DNA of 64,000 nucleotides, from the NCBI GenBank assembly GCA_965249215.1, contig CBDFLN010000002.1, forward strand, positions 1,364,001 through 1,428,000, written 5' to 3'. This document shows, piece by piece, positions 1 through 9,205 of the stretch. Position 1 is the stretch's first letter, and each line of letters opens with the position of its first letter. The stretch is from G963667675 sp965249215 (lineage in GTDB: Bacteria > Chloroflexota > Dehalococcoidia > Lucifugimonadales > UBA3495). The notes beneath the pieces are model-generated. The model was not told the origin of the DNA and did not search any database. It worked only from the letters and a program-made list of their open reading frames with translations. The translations under genes were made by a program, and so were the position numbers.

Positions 1-1
1 G

Positions 2-280
2 GCCTGGGAAGTGGCGAGAGAAGAAGCCGCCCGGCTGGGATGGAAGCCCTATATGTACTACCCGGCACTACCCGAACTATTGCACAGGCTGAAAGGGCTG
101 CCGACCCTCATCGTCTGGGGTCAGCAGGACGCTATAGTTCCAGTCAGCGCGGGCCAAGTTTTTCATGACTCCATCGCGGACTCGCGGCTGACGGTTCTGG
201 AAGATTGCGGCCACCGGCCGGAGGTGGAAAAGTCAGACGAATTCGTGGGGTTGGTGCATCGATTCCTATCCGAATCGTAA
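2..280 (+). CDS. alpha/beta hydrolase, C-terminal part (cut by the window edge)
   Basis: The frame is open from the first bases of the window to a TAA at 278-280, so this is the last ~92 residues of a longer protein. It shows the end of an alpha/beta-hydrolase fold: a strand PTLIVWG followed by QQDAIVP, whose Asp is the usual acid of the triad, and later DCGHRPEVEK, whose His is the usual catalytic base. The nucleophile elbow lies upstream and cannot be seen, so the substrate is unknown. A GTG at 11 is only an internal codon. No downstream partner gene follows; the next 260 bases are non-coding. Confidence 0.8.
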   Translation, partial: AWEVAREEAARLGWKPYMYYPALPELLHRLKGLPTLIVWGQQDAIVPVSAGQVFHDSIADSRLTVLEDCGHRPEVEKSDEFVGLVHRFLSES

Positions 281-414
281 GACTCTAGGACCTGCTGGGC
301 TTCGACGCAGAGCCTATCTCATACCGTTCCGCCATGGTTCGACGAGCTCACCAGGAATGGGACACAACCGCTCACATTGAGCGGGCAGTCGGGCTCACCA
401 CGAACGGAAAATCC

Positions 415-443
415 GCTCACCCTGAGCTTGTCGAAGGGTCATC
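415..443. repeat. TTCGAC/CTCAGG short interspersed repeat, one unit
   Basis: The core CCTGAGCTTGTCGAAGGG is one unit of a short repeat seen many times between genes in this window (near 3590, 5845, 24413-24840, 58165 and 59045). The 281-543 gap holds no gene that I can support. Confidence 0.6.
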
Positions 444-543
444 CCGAGTAAAATCCTACCACCCATTGTTAAAGTCGTAAACCGGTGAACAGGGTGGATT
501 AGCCGCCACAATACGCGGGTGATATTCCTGACCCCAGCAATAG

Positions 544-1248
544 TACCTGCCCAAATTGGAATGCTGCGCTACCGGGGAAATCCCCCTCATCTACGCCCAG
601 TTGGCGCGGACGAAGGACTACTCCTGGCGCCACTATCTGCCCCGTGGCAAGTCGAAACGAGGCTGGCGCGGGCGTAGAGGGGGCAGTCCTGCTTCCTTCA
701 TCCCTCTCCGCCGTCCCCTGGCCGAACGTCCCCAGGACGCCGCCGACCGTCAGACCCCCGGCCACTGGGAGGCCGACCTGATGCTGTTCAGGACCTACGG
801 CCAGGCCGTCCTGACCCTGCACGAGCGCCACTCCCGCCTCCTCATCGCTGTGAGGCCGCCGGGAAAGGCGGCCAGCCCCATCGCCAGCATCATGACACAG
901 GTCCTGGGCGCTTTCCCGCCCCAGTGGCGGCGGACGGTTACCTTTGACAACGGGACCGAGTTCGCCCGCCATCACCAACTCCACGACCTGGGTGTCGAGA
1001 CTTTCTTCTGCGACACCCATTCGCCTTGGCAGAAGGGCGGAGTGGAGAACGCCATAGGGCGCATACGCCGGACCCTGCCTCGGAAGACGGACCTGGCGGA
1101 GTTGTTCGGCGGCCGGTTTGTGCAGCTGCTGCAGGCCTACAACAATACCCCGCGTAAATGTCTGGGCTACCGCACCCCGGCTGAATTCTTTTCAAACCAG
1201 GTGTTGCACTTGAAATGTGAATCCACCTTCCTGCTTTCGCAGGAATGA
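544..1248 (+). pseudogene. IS30-family transposase remnant, N-terminus missing
   Basis: The frame opens after a TAG at 541 without a proper start and runs to a TGA at 1246-1248. It carries the IS30 DDE core: the first Asp in GHWEADLM, the second in TFDNGTEF, and the Glu in GGVENAIGRIRR, followed by the typical AYNNTPRKCLGYRTPAEFF end. The N-terminal helix-turn-helix region of a complete IS30 transposase (usually ~320 aa or more) is absent, leaving ~230 aa. No inverted repeat could be paired at the left side. The catalytic core looks intact, but the protein would lack its end-binding domain, so it is most likely inactive. A TTG at 556 is the first possible start. Confidence 0.85.
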
Positions 1249-1319
1249 CATGCGGGAACCGGAGCCAATAGCATTTGAATCGCCTAAGTCTGAGGAGGTT
1301 GCACCTGGGGTTTATCGTC

Positions 1320-2552
1320 CTAGATGGGCTTGCCGGTGGCCGGATCGACCTCGAAGGGGCCGGGCAACTCCAACTCTTTGGCGATCTCCCGCGTTGCAGG
1401 GATCACTTCCTCGCCCATGAGCCTCAGGCTGCGCATAGCCTCCTCGTGGGTCATGGCCCCGTCGCCGTCCCAGAAGAATACGCTGCCGGGGCGCAGGTAT
1501 TCCAGTACGTGGCGGATCTTGGGTATCACCGTCTTGGGTGTGCCGGAGATGATGTTATAGTCTTCGATCTGGGCCTCGTAGGCTTGACCGAGTATCCCTT
1601 CCACGCCGCCCCGGAACCGGGTCGCCAGCTTCTGTGTGGGCAGCACCCTGGTACGGGATGTTAGGCCCGGTAGAGTGGCCAGGCCCGGGTTCAGCGTCCC
1701 TTCGTTGCCCCGAAGGAAAGGATTGCTGGGCCCCTGGATGAACTTTCGTCCCGCTTCCTCCGCCAGTTCCTCGGTTTCATCGACATGAACTTTCCACAGG
1801 TAGGAGATGTTTTGGGGCCCGGACTGATACCCCAGTTCGGCGGCGGTGTCGTGGTATAGCTGAAAGGCCTCCTTGGTGGGCTCAAGACCGGTGGAGAGCA
1901 TTACATAAGGGATGCGTTTTTGGGCCGCCCAGATCAGGGAATCCCGGCTGACCACCCCGGGGAGCCAGATGGGCGGATGCGGTTTCTGGTAGGGCATGAC
2001 CCAAGGGTTCACGTGGCGGTACTGGAAGTGTTTTCCTTCCCAGCGGAAGGGCCCCGGCGTGGTCCAGGCCTTGACAATGAACTCATGGGCCTCCTGAAAC
2101 CGTTCCCAGTTGTAAGTCGGTGGAGAGTTGTGAGCGACGGCTTCCCTCCCTGTGCCACGCACCCATCCGGAAACCAGCCGGCCTCGGGAGATTAGGTCGA
2201 TCATGGCCAGTTGCTCCACCAGCCACAGAGGGTCGTCCCACAGGGGCAGAATGTTGCCCAGGAGGACGATCTTGGCCTTGTTGGTGATCCTGGCCAGAAT
2301 TGAGGCTTCCACGTTCATGGCGCCGCCCATACAGAAAGGGGTGCCGTGGTGCTCGTTGAGCATCAGGCCGTCGAATCCCATTTCTTCGGCGTAAATCTTT
2401 TCGTCCAGGTACCGGTTGTAAAGGTTAGCGCCCAGCTCCGACTCGTAGATCTCGTTGCTGACCTTCAAGTCCATTATTGGAGCTCCGGTGGCCCCAAAGT
2501 AGCCCGATTGGGGATCCTGGTAGGGTCGCTCTGTAAAGTAGCCAATGAACAT
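1320..2552 (-). CDS. luciferase-like monooxygenase (LLM), 410 aa
   Basis: A flavin-dependent monooxygenase of the bacterial luciferase superfamily (TIM barrel, FMNH2 or F420H2 as reductant). The sequence starts MFIGYFTERPY and contains the family landmarks MGFDGLMLNEHH, the GNILPLWDDPLWLVEQLAMIDLIS stretch and a SRGRLVSGWVRGTGREA segment, with KPHPPIWLPG later. The start at 2552 is chosen because an AGGAGA lies just upstream. The frame extends further upstream to 2654, but those residues are not family-like. The C-terminus is longer than in short LLMs, as in the group that attacks larger organic substrates. The substrate cannot be read from sequence. It is transcribed alone, with IS debris upstream. 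Such enzymes are strongly expanded in SAR202-type Chloroflexota. Confidence 0.9.
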   Translation of the reverse strand: MFIGYFTERPYQDPQSGYFGATGAPIMDLKVSNEIYESELGANLYNRYLDEKIYAEEMGFDGLMLNEHHGTPFCMGGAMNVEASILARITNKAKIVLLGNILPLWDDPLWLVEQLAMIDLISRGRLVSGWVRGTGREAVAHNSPPTYNWERFQEAHEFIVKAWTTPGPFRWEGKHFQYRHVNPWVMPYQKPHPPIWLPGVVSRDSLIWAAQKRIPYVMLSTGLEPTKEAFQLYHDTAAELGYQSGPQNISYLWKVHVDETEELAEEAGRKFIQGPSNPFLRGNEGTLNPGLATLPGLTSRTRVLPTQKLATRFRGGVEGILGQAYEAQIEDYNIISGTPKTVIPKIRHVLEYLRPGSVFFWDGDGAMTHEEAMRSLRLMGEEVIPATREIAKELELPGPFEVDPATGKPI

Positions 2553-2694
2553 TGCTGTCTCCTGGTTCGACCTTTGGCCCGGACTCCCTCCATCCGATGG
2601 GACGACAGGGGCGTCGTGGCCGTCGGTATTGTAGCATCCCCGATTTCCCCTCACAAGCAGACCGGGTATGCCATCCGGCTTTCAGCTAACGCGG

Positions 2695-3267
2695 TGCTTC
2701 AGAGAGAAATAGCGCACTTGCTGGTACGACCTGCCGAGTGGCCTTCCAGGAAACCGATCGTCTGCTACCATGACTTCACTTACCAGGCCCAGAGCTGGAG
2801 TGTTCCCCGGCGAGTGGCAGCCAAGGTGGAATGGCATCAAGGGGAGCTATTTCCCAGGCTTGGTTTCATCGTGACAAACCTGAGCTATCCACCCAAAGGC
2901 GTAGTCCGCTTCTACAATAGTCCGCTTCTACAATGGCCGTGGCACGGCGGAGCAATGGATAAAGGAGGGGAAGTACGCCCTGAACTGGACCAGGCTGTCG
3001 TGCCACAAGTTCATGGCCAATCAGGTGAGGCTGGGGCTGTTCATCCTGGCTTACAACCTGGGCAACTTCGTCAGAAGGCTGGCCTTGCCGGAGGCGATGA
3101 AGCGCTGGTCGCTGACCAGTCTTCAGACCAGGCTGGTCAAGACCGGTGGGCGGCTGGTACGACACGCTCGCAGACTGGTGTTCCAGCTTGCTGAGGTCTT
3201 GGTGGCCAGGGGAATGCTGGCCGGGATACTGGAACGGATCAGCCAGCTTCGGCTGGCGCCTGGCTAG
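2695..3267 (+). pseudogene. IS1380-family transposase remnant, C-terminal half with frameshift
   Basis: From about 2695 the frame reads IS1380 C-terminal sequence (YHDFTYQAQSW, RRVAAKVEWHQGELFPRLGF, VTNLSYPP). It then shifts frame at a 16-bp tandem duplication (2902-2933) and continues in the +1 frame as RGTAEQWIKEGKYALNWT, LSCHKFMANQVRLGLF and so on to the TAG at 3265-3267. Removing one duplicate unit restores one continuous frame. The N-terminal half with the first catalytic Asp is missing. The gene is therefore both truncated and frameshifted. The sequence just past it, to about 3470, matches the right end of the deleted relative at 15975-16025. Confidence 0.85.
2902..2933. repeat. 16-bp tandem duplication inside the IS1380 remnant
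   Basis: TAGTCCGCTTCTACAA occurs twice back to back (2902-2917 and 2918-2933). Since 16 is not a multiple of three, it shifts the transposase frame; the frames on the two sides differ by exactly the amount predicted. Confidence 0.95.
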
Positions 3268-3470
3268 CTTGCTTTGAGAGCACCGGTATTCAGGACGGCG
3301 ATGGGGCCGTCCAGCGCATACAGGCTGCCCCAAGGGAGCAACTTGGGCACAGACAGGCGATTCTGGGCTGTTATGCTTGGCAGGGAGAAGGCTACCTCAT
3401 GACAATGGACCAATTGAGTGAATCGGAGGGCAGTTGACGCGCTCATGGTGACGTATTATAGTCCGAGCCA
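3268..3470. mobile_element. right-end region of the degenerate IS1380 element
   Basis: The sequence from about 3421 to 3465 (starting ATCGGAGGGCAGTTGACGCG) is repeated almost unchanged at 15977-16021, where it ends an internally deleted relative. Its outer edge, read inward, contains CTATAAT followed by ACGTCACC, resembling the presumed left end near 15650. Confidence 0.6.
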
Positions 3471-3588
3471 TCCAAGAGGGAACATGTTCAGGAAAATCAG
3501 TTTGATCTGGTAAATACCGGCTAAACCAGAACCTTATCCACGGGTTAGTCCAAAAGCCGGTTTAAAACCTGAGGAGAGTCCTCGGTGG

Positions 3589-3644
3589 TCCTTCGACAGG
3601 CTCAGGACGAGAGGTGGTGACCCTTCGACGGGCTCAAGGTGACC
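3589..3644. repeat. two TTCGAC/CTCAGG repeat units
   Basis: TCCTTCGACAGGCTCAGGA (3589-3607) and CCCTTCGACGGGCTCAAGG (3621-3639) lie in direct orientation upstream of the second luciferase-like gene. They belong to the same short repeat family as the units near 415 and 24413. Confidence 0.75.
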
Positions 3645-3722
3645 GCGTCTGGCGGATCAGAACAGGCTTGCCGAACCACATTTCGAAATGGCCTCTCTAG
3701 ATGGCCTCCAGGAGCTACACTC

Positions 3723-4682
3723 ATGAAATACGGGATTACATTGCCGGACACGGGCCCCCTGGCCAGACCCGAAGAGCTGAGCTCTATGGCGGGGAAGGCA
3801 GAGGAGCTGGGCTACGACAATATCCTGGTCTCAGAACACATCGTAATACCCCGGAGGATCGCTTCGGCGTATCCATACAACGAAAGCGGTGAATTCCCCG
3901 GCGGACCGTCAGGTGAGTCCATGGAGCAACTGACACTGTTGTCCTACCTGGCGGGATGCACCAGCAAGATACGGCTGGCACCCAGCGTAATGGTTCTGCC
4001 CTACCGCAGCCCTTTGCTGGCCGCCAAGGTCTTGGCCACCCTGGACGTGCTGTCTCAAGGCCGGTTGGTGGTGGGTATCGGCCTCGGCTGGATGCGAGAG
4101 GAGTTCGAGTTGTTGGGCTCGCCTCCGTTTGAGGAACGAGGAGCGGTGACCGACGAGTACCTACGGGCTTTTAAAGAGCTATGGACCAACGATAATCCGA
4201 GTTTTCAGGGCAAGTACGTTAGCTTCGATAACATCAGCTTTCTGCCTAAGCCGGTTCAAAAACCATATCCGCCGATCTGGGTGGGCGGAGAGAGCCGGCC
4301 GGCGCTGCGGCGTGCTGCGGAGGTGGCCGATGGCTGGTACCCCTTGGCTACAAATTCCACCTATCCTTTGAGCACTCTACAGCAACTGGGGGATGGGATA
4401 AAGCGGCTGGCTTCCTACGCTCGGAGGTTCGGCAGAGACCCTGGGGAGATCGAGGTCATATACGGGGCTCGCCCCTTTGAGCTCAAGAAAAACGGCGTAA
4501 GCCCTGAATCCGGGCGGCTTCCCTTCGTTGGGACCGTGGATCAGGTGGCATCGGATATCCGGCGCTACGAGGAAATTGGTGTTGGTTCACTTATATTCGA
4601 CTTTGCTAGTGATAGTGACCAAGTGGAACCCGGTCTACACCGAATGGAGGAGTTTGCCACCCAGGTGTGGCCCAAGGTTTAA
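3723..4682 (+). CDS. luciferase-like / F420-dependent oxidoreductase, 319 aa
   Basis: A second luciferase-superfamily flavin or F420 enzyme, closer to the short F420-type group. Visible landmarks are MKYGITLPDTGP at the start, ELGYDNILVSEHI, LSYLAGCTSKIRLAPSVMVLPYRSPLL, DVLSQGRLVVGIGLGWMREEF, KPVQKPYPPIWVGG and RRAAEVADGWYP. The ATG at 3723 is preferred because AGGAG lies about 9 nt upstream; the frame is open further up but without family similarity. The length fits the family. It is followed 48 nt later by a VOC gene in the same direction, so the two may be co-transcribed. The substrate is unknown. The paralogue at 1320-2552 differs clearly in length and sequence and is not a recent duplicate. 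Confidence 0.88.
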   Translation: MKYGITLPDTGPLARPEELSSMAGKAEELGYDNILVSEHIVIPRRIASAYPYNESGEFPGGPSGESMEQLTLLSYLAGCTSKIRLAPSVMVLPYRSPLLAAKVLATLDVLSQGRLVVGIGLGWMREEFELLGSPPFEERGAVTDEYLRAFKELWTNDNPSFQGKYVSFDNISFLPKPVQKPYPPIWVGGESRPALRRAAEVADGWYPLATNSTYPLSTLQQLGDGIKRLASYARRFGRDPGEIEVIYGARPFELKKNGVSPESGRLPFVGTVDQVASDIRRYEEIGVGSLIFDFASDSDQVEPGLHRMEEFATQVWPKV

Positions 4683-4730
4683 TTGGGCCCTCGAAGGTTG
4701 CCGGATCGCAATATTGATTAGGAGTCCAAT

Positions 4731-5123
4731 ATGATGACTGGCGAATTCCGCTGCATCTTCCATGCAAGGGACTATGACAGCACCGTGGCCTTTTACCGGG
4801 ACGGCTTAGACTTGCCTATCGTCGAGGAATGGGACCATGGGCCGGATGATCAAGGCACGGTATTCGGCGCAGCTTCTGGACTGATTGAGGTACTAAGGCT
4901 TCCTGGCAATCAGGAGCCCGACGCTGTGTGGGACTACAGCAAGCCCCAGGGTGTAACGGTGGCTATTGAAACCGACGACGTGGACGCATGGTATAAGCGA
5001 AGCGTGGATAGGGGACTGTCGGTTAGACAGGGGCTAACTGTTCAACCCTGGGGACATCGTACCTTCTTCTTATTGAATGATCCGAATGGAGTCACGCTGT
5101 ATATAATGTCCAAACCCGGGTAA
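4731..5123 (+). CDS. VOC (glyoxalase/dioxygenase-like) family protein, 130 aa
   Basis: A single vicinal-oxygen-chelate domain pair. It shows an N-terminal beta-alpha unit with FHARDYDSTVAFYRDGLDLP and a second unit ending in FFLLNDPNGVTLYI, the usual end of glyoxalase/bleomycin-resistance proteins. Candidate metal ligands are the His in FHARD and the Glu in GLIEVL. An AGGAG sits 7-8 nt before the first of two consecutive ATG codons. It lies just downstream of the luciferase-like gene, which suggests a shared catabolic role, but the reaction cannot be named. VOC proteins of this size can be isomerases, dioxygenases or binding proteins. Confidence 0.85.
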   Translation: MMTGEFRCIFHARDYDSTVAFYRDGLDLPIVEEWDHGPDDQGTVFGAASGLIEVLRLPGNQEPDAVWDYSKPQGVTVAIETDDVDAWYKRSVDRGLSVRQGLTVQPWGHRTFFLLNDPNGVTLYIMSKPG

Positions 5124-5478
5124 CAGGAGATGTTACCAGCCTAAAATTTCTCGAAGATCTCAACCAATGATCATTTGTATACAACAGCCGGAGGAAGCCG
5201 ATTAAGAGGGGGCGGGGGGCTTTTGGCGTCAGGTCAGCGTGTTAGAAGCCGGTCGCCGTCCGGCGGAGGATTCCCGAAGAGTCTCGCCTCAGGTTGCGAA
5301 GCCGCAGGCGGCGGAGAAGGAAGGCCGGGACCTTGGCCCCTTTCATTGACACCCTATAACGCTTGTGATAAGTTTCCCCCGCTCAAACCCCGGGTGCGTT
5401 TAGCTTGGTATAAGGTCGAGGCTTGGAATCTATCATCGTTGCCATCGTGGCTGGCGCTGTGGCTTTGCTCTTCGCAGC

Positions 5479-5700
5479 CGCTACCTCACCCAGCGCATTT
5501 GGCAAAATAAAGGTGACCTAGTCGAAGGATTCACCCGACGTTACGGCGTGCACTCCCTGGTGTGGTGCGAAGGATACGATGACGTGCATAGTGTCATCAT
5601 GCGGGAGAAGGCAATCAAGGGATGGACAGGTGCCTGGAAAATCGCGTTAATCGAGAAGTCGAATCCACAATGGCACCACTTGTACGAAGAGCTAGATTAA
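5479..5700 (+). pseudogene. GIY-YIG endonuclease remnant
   Basis: The frame ending in TAA at 5698-5700 encodes GDLVEGFTRRYGVHSLVW, then REKAIKGW and WKIALIEKSNPQW, the second half of a short GIY-YIG nuclease of the UvrC/homing type (normally ~90-100 aa). The N-terminal part with the GIY and YIG motifs is not in frame upstream, so the gene is truncated. The catalytic Glu region (REKAIKGW) is present. The gap 5124-5478 before it shows no gene that I can support. Confidence 0.75.
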
Positions 5701-5704
5701 CTGG

Positions 5705-5724
5705 ATTCCGGCGAAGGCCGGAAT
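5705..5724. repeat. small palindrome, ATTCCGGC arms
   Basis: ATTCCGGC, a GAAG loop and GCCGGAAT form a perfect 8-bp hairpin directly after the GIY-YIG remnant. There is no T-run, so it is more likely an interspersed repeat than a terminator. Confidence 0.6.
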
Positions 5725-5834
5725 GACGAAGCCAATGTTGCCGTTGTTAATACTTCCTAGAATGGAAGATGCTCGCTCATGGCTCACCACCAATGGCAAG
5801 GCGAGCGCAAATCTCCCGTCATCGCAGCCATGGG

Positions 5835-5875
5835 CGTGAACCGCTCATCCTGAGCACGTCGAAGGATTTTTCCCG
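5835..5875. repeat. degenerate TTCGAC/CTCAGG repeat unit
   Basis: CCGCTCATCCTGAGCACGTCG followed by AAGGATTTTT is a diverged unit of the window-wide short repeat, in reverse orientation, close to the stop of the SDR gene on the minus strand. Confidence 0.5.
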
Positions 5876-5890
5876 TGGGCACTAATAGCT

Positions 5891-6649
5891 CTACTGGGCG
5901 GTGGTACCCCCGTCGATGACCAACTCCGCCCCGGTAACGAAGGAAGACTCGTCGGAGGCCAGGTACAGGATACCGTAGGCTATGTCATAAGCGTTACCCA
6001 GCCGGCCCAGGGGTATCCTCTCCAGCCAGTCTCTCTTGTCATTGGCGTAACGGGTCAGCGGCGTGTGGGCGTAGCCAGGGTGGACCGAATTGACCCTGAT
6101 GTTTTCTTTGGCGTATTGGATGGCCGCCGCCTTTGTGAACAACCGAATGGCTCCTTTGGCAGCGTGGTAGGCGGTGGAGGAGGGGCTGCCGACGAGCCCG
6201 GCGACGGAGGAGATATTGATGATGGAGCCTCCGCCGACCTTACGCATCTCTGGGATGGCCTGCTTGGTGCCCAGAAAAGCGCCCTTGGCGTGGACATCCA
6301 TTTGCGCGTCCCAGGCCTCAACAGTGGTCTCCTCCACGGTTGCGGGAGCGCTGGTTCCAGCGTTGTTGACCAGGATATCCAGCTTCCCGTAGTTGGAAAC
6401 AGTGGAGGCCACGACTTCGATCCAGTTTTGTTCACTGGTAACGTCGTGGCGGAGGAACAGGGCTGCTCCCCCGTTCTCTCGAATTTGGATGGCGGTCCTT
6501 TCCCCCATCTCCTCTTTTATGTCGGTCAAGACCACCTTTGCTCCCTCTTGGGCGAAGAGCCGTGCTGCCGCACCACCGAAGCCCATCAGATCCCCCTCAA
6601 CCCCTGCGGCGGCACCGGTGATTAAAGCCACCTTACCTTCCAACCGCAT
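5891..6649 (-). CDS. short-chain dehydrogenase/reductase with extended Gly motif, 252 aa
   Basis: A classical SDR: N-terminal Rossmann strand KVALITGAA, cofactor region, NNAG at about residues 94-97, catalytic Ser in INISSVAG, and YHAAK with the catalytic Tyr and Lys, followed by VHPGYAHT. VLTDIKEE after the second strand carries an Asp, which favours NAD(H). The glycine motif is unusual: a short extra stretch (VEGDLM) separates TGAAAG from GFGGAAARLF. The C-terminal GAELVIDGGTTAQ is typical of the family. It stands alone on the minus strand. The substrate is unknown. The start is the MRLEGK codon at 6649; upstream lies CGAAGGAGAAC, a fair ribosome site. Confidence 0.92.
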   Translation of the reverse strand: MRLEGKVALITGAAAGVEGDLMGFGGAAARLFAQEGAKVVLTDIKEEMGERTAIQIRENGGAALFLRHDVTSEQNWIEVVASTVSNYGKLDILVNNAGTSAPATVEETTVEAWDAQMDVHAKGAFLGTKQAIPEMRKVGGGSIINISSVAGLVGSPSSTAYHAAKGAIRLFTKAAAIQYAKENIRVNSVHPGYAHTPLTRYANDKRDWLERIPLGRLGNAYDIAYGILYLASDESSFVTGAELVIDGGTTAQ

Positions 6650-7306
6650 AAAAGTTCTCCTTCGCGGCTTTACCTGACCGGATTATAGTTTGACGGTCTG
6701 GATTTAATCCGCCGATAGAATTACAGCCCGCCGGAGGTGAACAAAATTCTTAGGTTATTTGTCACCGCTTGGGATCCCGTTTCATCGGACTTAGGGAACC
6801 CGACTATCACGCTCGTGGCGCTTCAGCTTCTGTTCACAGATAGTACAGTATGTGGCCTGAAAGAACAACGCTAGTGGGTTAAGGAGCCTCGCAAAAAACC
6901 CCCATGGCGCGTATACAGAGACCTAACCAGCCCCTAGGCTACCGACTAATTGTTCCTGGTGGAATTTTCCGCCAATGGGCCAAGAACGGCCACTGGACAC
7001 GTTGAGGAGATGACGCCTTCGCCTCCTGACCCACCCCGAACAAAACTCCGTCAAGGTGTTTTCGTTTGACCTTGACCCGGTTGAGTTGCAGTCTCCCCCG
7101 TCTCCACCAGAAACACAAATCAGCCTCCCCAGGCTCGATAGAAGTCCCGGAAAGCTCTTTTGTCAGTGCCGTCCCATACCCCACCCTAACTGTAGCTACC
7201 TGAAAAACCGGTCGAAAAGCGGCCTTAGGCTGGATGGCTTGCCAATGCTTTCATTGCCATCATTCCCATCTCCGTCTGCATGGACGCCCTTTTTGGCGGG
7301 TAGAAG
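6650..7306. other. 657-bp stretch without a recognisable gene
   Basis: Both strands hold only short open frames (at most ~85 codons) with no family-like sequence and no clear start signals. I see no repeat of the local families and no clear terminator here. Confidence 0.5.
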
Positions 7307-8878
7307 CTAGTCGGTGACTTCGACTCGCTCCCCGTGGTACACACCAATCCCGGGCATATCGATGGTCACTCCCTGGGTCAGTCCCTCGCTGGCGTGAAAC
7401 TCCAGGACGGCTGGCCACCCCGACCAGACGAATTTACCGTCCTTGGTCTGCTGGATCTCCTTGCGGTAAGGGGGAAAGAGCTCGCCGCTCTGGTCTTGCT
7501 CCCCGCTCGAGTAAAGCTTGTCACCCTGGCGACTGATATCCAGGGTGGGATGTTGGTTGAGAAATGCGGTTAGCACATAACGCCCGACATGATCGTCGAA
7601 TCGAGAAGGATCAGGCGTCGCCAGCTCCCTCACCATCGAAGGCGTAAGTGCCACCTCCATTAGGGAAACGGTGCGGTGGAACAGCAAGCAATCATAGGCG
7701 GGTCCCGGCGCCGCCGGCCCATAACGAAGATTGTGGCGGCTCAGCCGCTCTGTGTTCAGCCATTTCGCCACGGGCCCGGAGGTGGGCGCTTTGCGCAGGT
7801 CGAGAAAGTAACACTCCGGCCCAACTTGATCGTAGGCGGCAGGGTTGGTGTCCGGCAGGGGCTCTTCGCCCTTGGTGGAATAAGCGCTGGCAGCGCTGAT
7901 GATCAGCATCTTCTCCCGGCCGATGCGATTGGCGATGTAGGACCCCATGGAAGTCGCTTTCTGGACCCGCACTGGATACCGCTGCAGATGGACGTTGTGG
8001 GCCCCGACAACGATTCGGGCGTCAGGTCCTTCTCGTTTCAGAATCCATTCGAGGGAGCTGGCCATTGAGACGTCACGGACGTTCCAAATGCTTAGAAAGC
8101 CCTCGCCGGAATCCAGATCTCCGGTCTGGGCCATCGCCAAGAGCATATCGCGCAAGACCTCCGCGCTTCTCAGTGCCCAGTCGTAGTCGTCCTGCGAGCT
8201 GGCCTGGATATAGGCCAATCGATGTTGCTCTATCCGATTAATGACCAAGGTCGATTCCGCAATGAGGCGGTGCCAGGTCCCTTCATCAACCTCGCCTCGC
8301 CGGTCGAGGTTGAGGTCGCGAGCCGGCCCTTCAAAGCTCCTCTTCACATCGTTGGCGAGATCGGCGTCGACCTTGCGGCCGAACTCCATCAACTCGTTGA
8401 AGGGGTGCTGGATATGAAACCAGTTTCCCGTGCCATCCATCCCATAAAACCGCAGTTCTCGGTCCCGGTCGGGGTTGGCATTGTAGTCCCGCATCCATTG
8501 GATGAGCTCCTGAAGCTCCGCCCATACCCCCCAGGCATTGGTCACTGACTTGACCACCGTGTCCCAGTCGACGTCAGCTCCGGCCACGTACTTGTGAATA
8601 TTACGACTCTCGACGATTCCCGTTTCGAGCACGAAGGTATTGAATCCATGCGCTTGGACGAGATACTTGAACAGACGGGCGCGAAAGCGGTTCCACTCGT
8701 GCAGATAGTGGGCGTTCTCCCCCAAGGCGACGATCCTGGCATCACCAATCACCTCTCCCAGGAAACCCAGGTCGTCATAGTTCTCATCGGTTCGCGGTAT
8801 CGAGAGCGGTACGGCCTCGCCTTGTGCCCAGGCGACGAAAGGTCCTGAGTCAACCGTCGAATTCTGTTCGGCGACCAT
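7307..8878 (-). CDS. erythromycin esterase-like protein, 523 aa
   Basis: A member of the EreA/EreB-like superfamily, whose best known members hydrolyse macrolide lactones; many are uncharacterised hydrolases. The family core is visible: IVALGENAHYLHEWNRFR at about residues 49-66 with the catalytic-site Glu and His, then GFNTFVLETG, later RFYGMDGTG, and VVGAHNVHLQRY with a conserved His. The start at 8878 is chosen because AAGGAGGGG lies 5-8 nt upstream; the frame runs on to 8938 without similarity. It stands alone, with a 657-bp gap downstream. Resistance activity is not implied; detoxification or ester hydrolysis is as likely. Confidence 0.85.
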   Translation of the reverse strand: MVAEQNSTVDSGPFVAWAQGEAVPLSIPRTDENYDDLGFLGEVIGDARIVALGENAHYLHEWNRFRARLFKYLVQAHGFNTFVLETGIVESRNIHKYVAGADVDWDTVVKSVTNAWGVWAELQELIQWMRDYNANPDRDRELRFYGMDGTGNWFHIQHPFNELMEFGRKVDADLANDVKRSFEGPARDLNLDRRGEVDEGTWHRLIAESTLVINRIEQHRLAYIQASSQDDYDWALRSAEVLRDMLLAMAQTGDLDSGEGFLSIWNVRDVSMASSLEWILKREGPDARIVVGAHNVHLQRYPVRVQKATSMGSYIANRIGREKMLIISAASAYSTKGEEPLPDTNPAAYDQVGPECYFLDLRKAPTSGPVAKWLNTERLSRHNLRYGPAAPGPAYDCLLFHRTVSLMEVALTPSMVRELATPDPSRFDDHVGRYVLTAFLNQHPTLDISRQGDKLYSSGEQDQSGELFPPYRKEIQQTKDGKFVWSGWPAVLEFHASEGLTQGVTIDMPGIGVYHGERVEVTD

Positions 8879-9205
8879 TAGTTCCCCTCCTTCGGTGTTT
8901 TCCAAGAGCTTCCTCTGCCTCAGCGAGCAGACTCTCAATTCGCCGTCGTGTTCGCTCGCTGGCCATTATGGGGAAATAGTAATACCGCTGCGATAGACCT
9001 GTCCGCTACGGGTTGAACAAGGTGCTCTAAAATGGGAGACTCGGAGCCTTCGTTTTCCGCAAGTGCCGGCTTAGGCAATCCTCTGGGATATAAGTCAGCC
9101 CAGCATCAAGCTCAAAGCGGGCAGAGGATTGAAACTGGGAGTGCGGATCGGCGATTCTCCTAATAGTATTAGTGGTATTTTGCCATTATCCTCACATTGA
9201 GTCGG

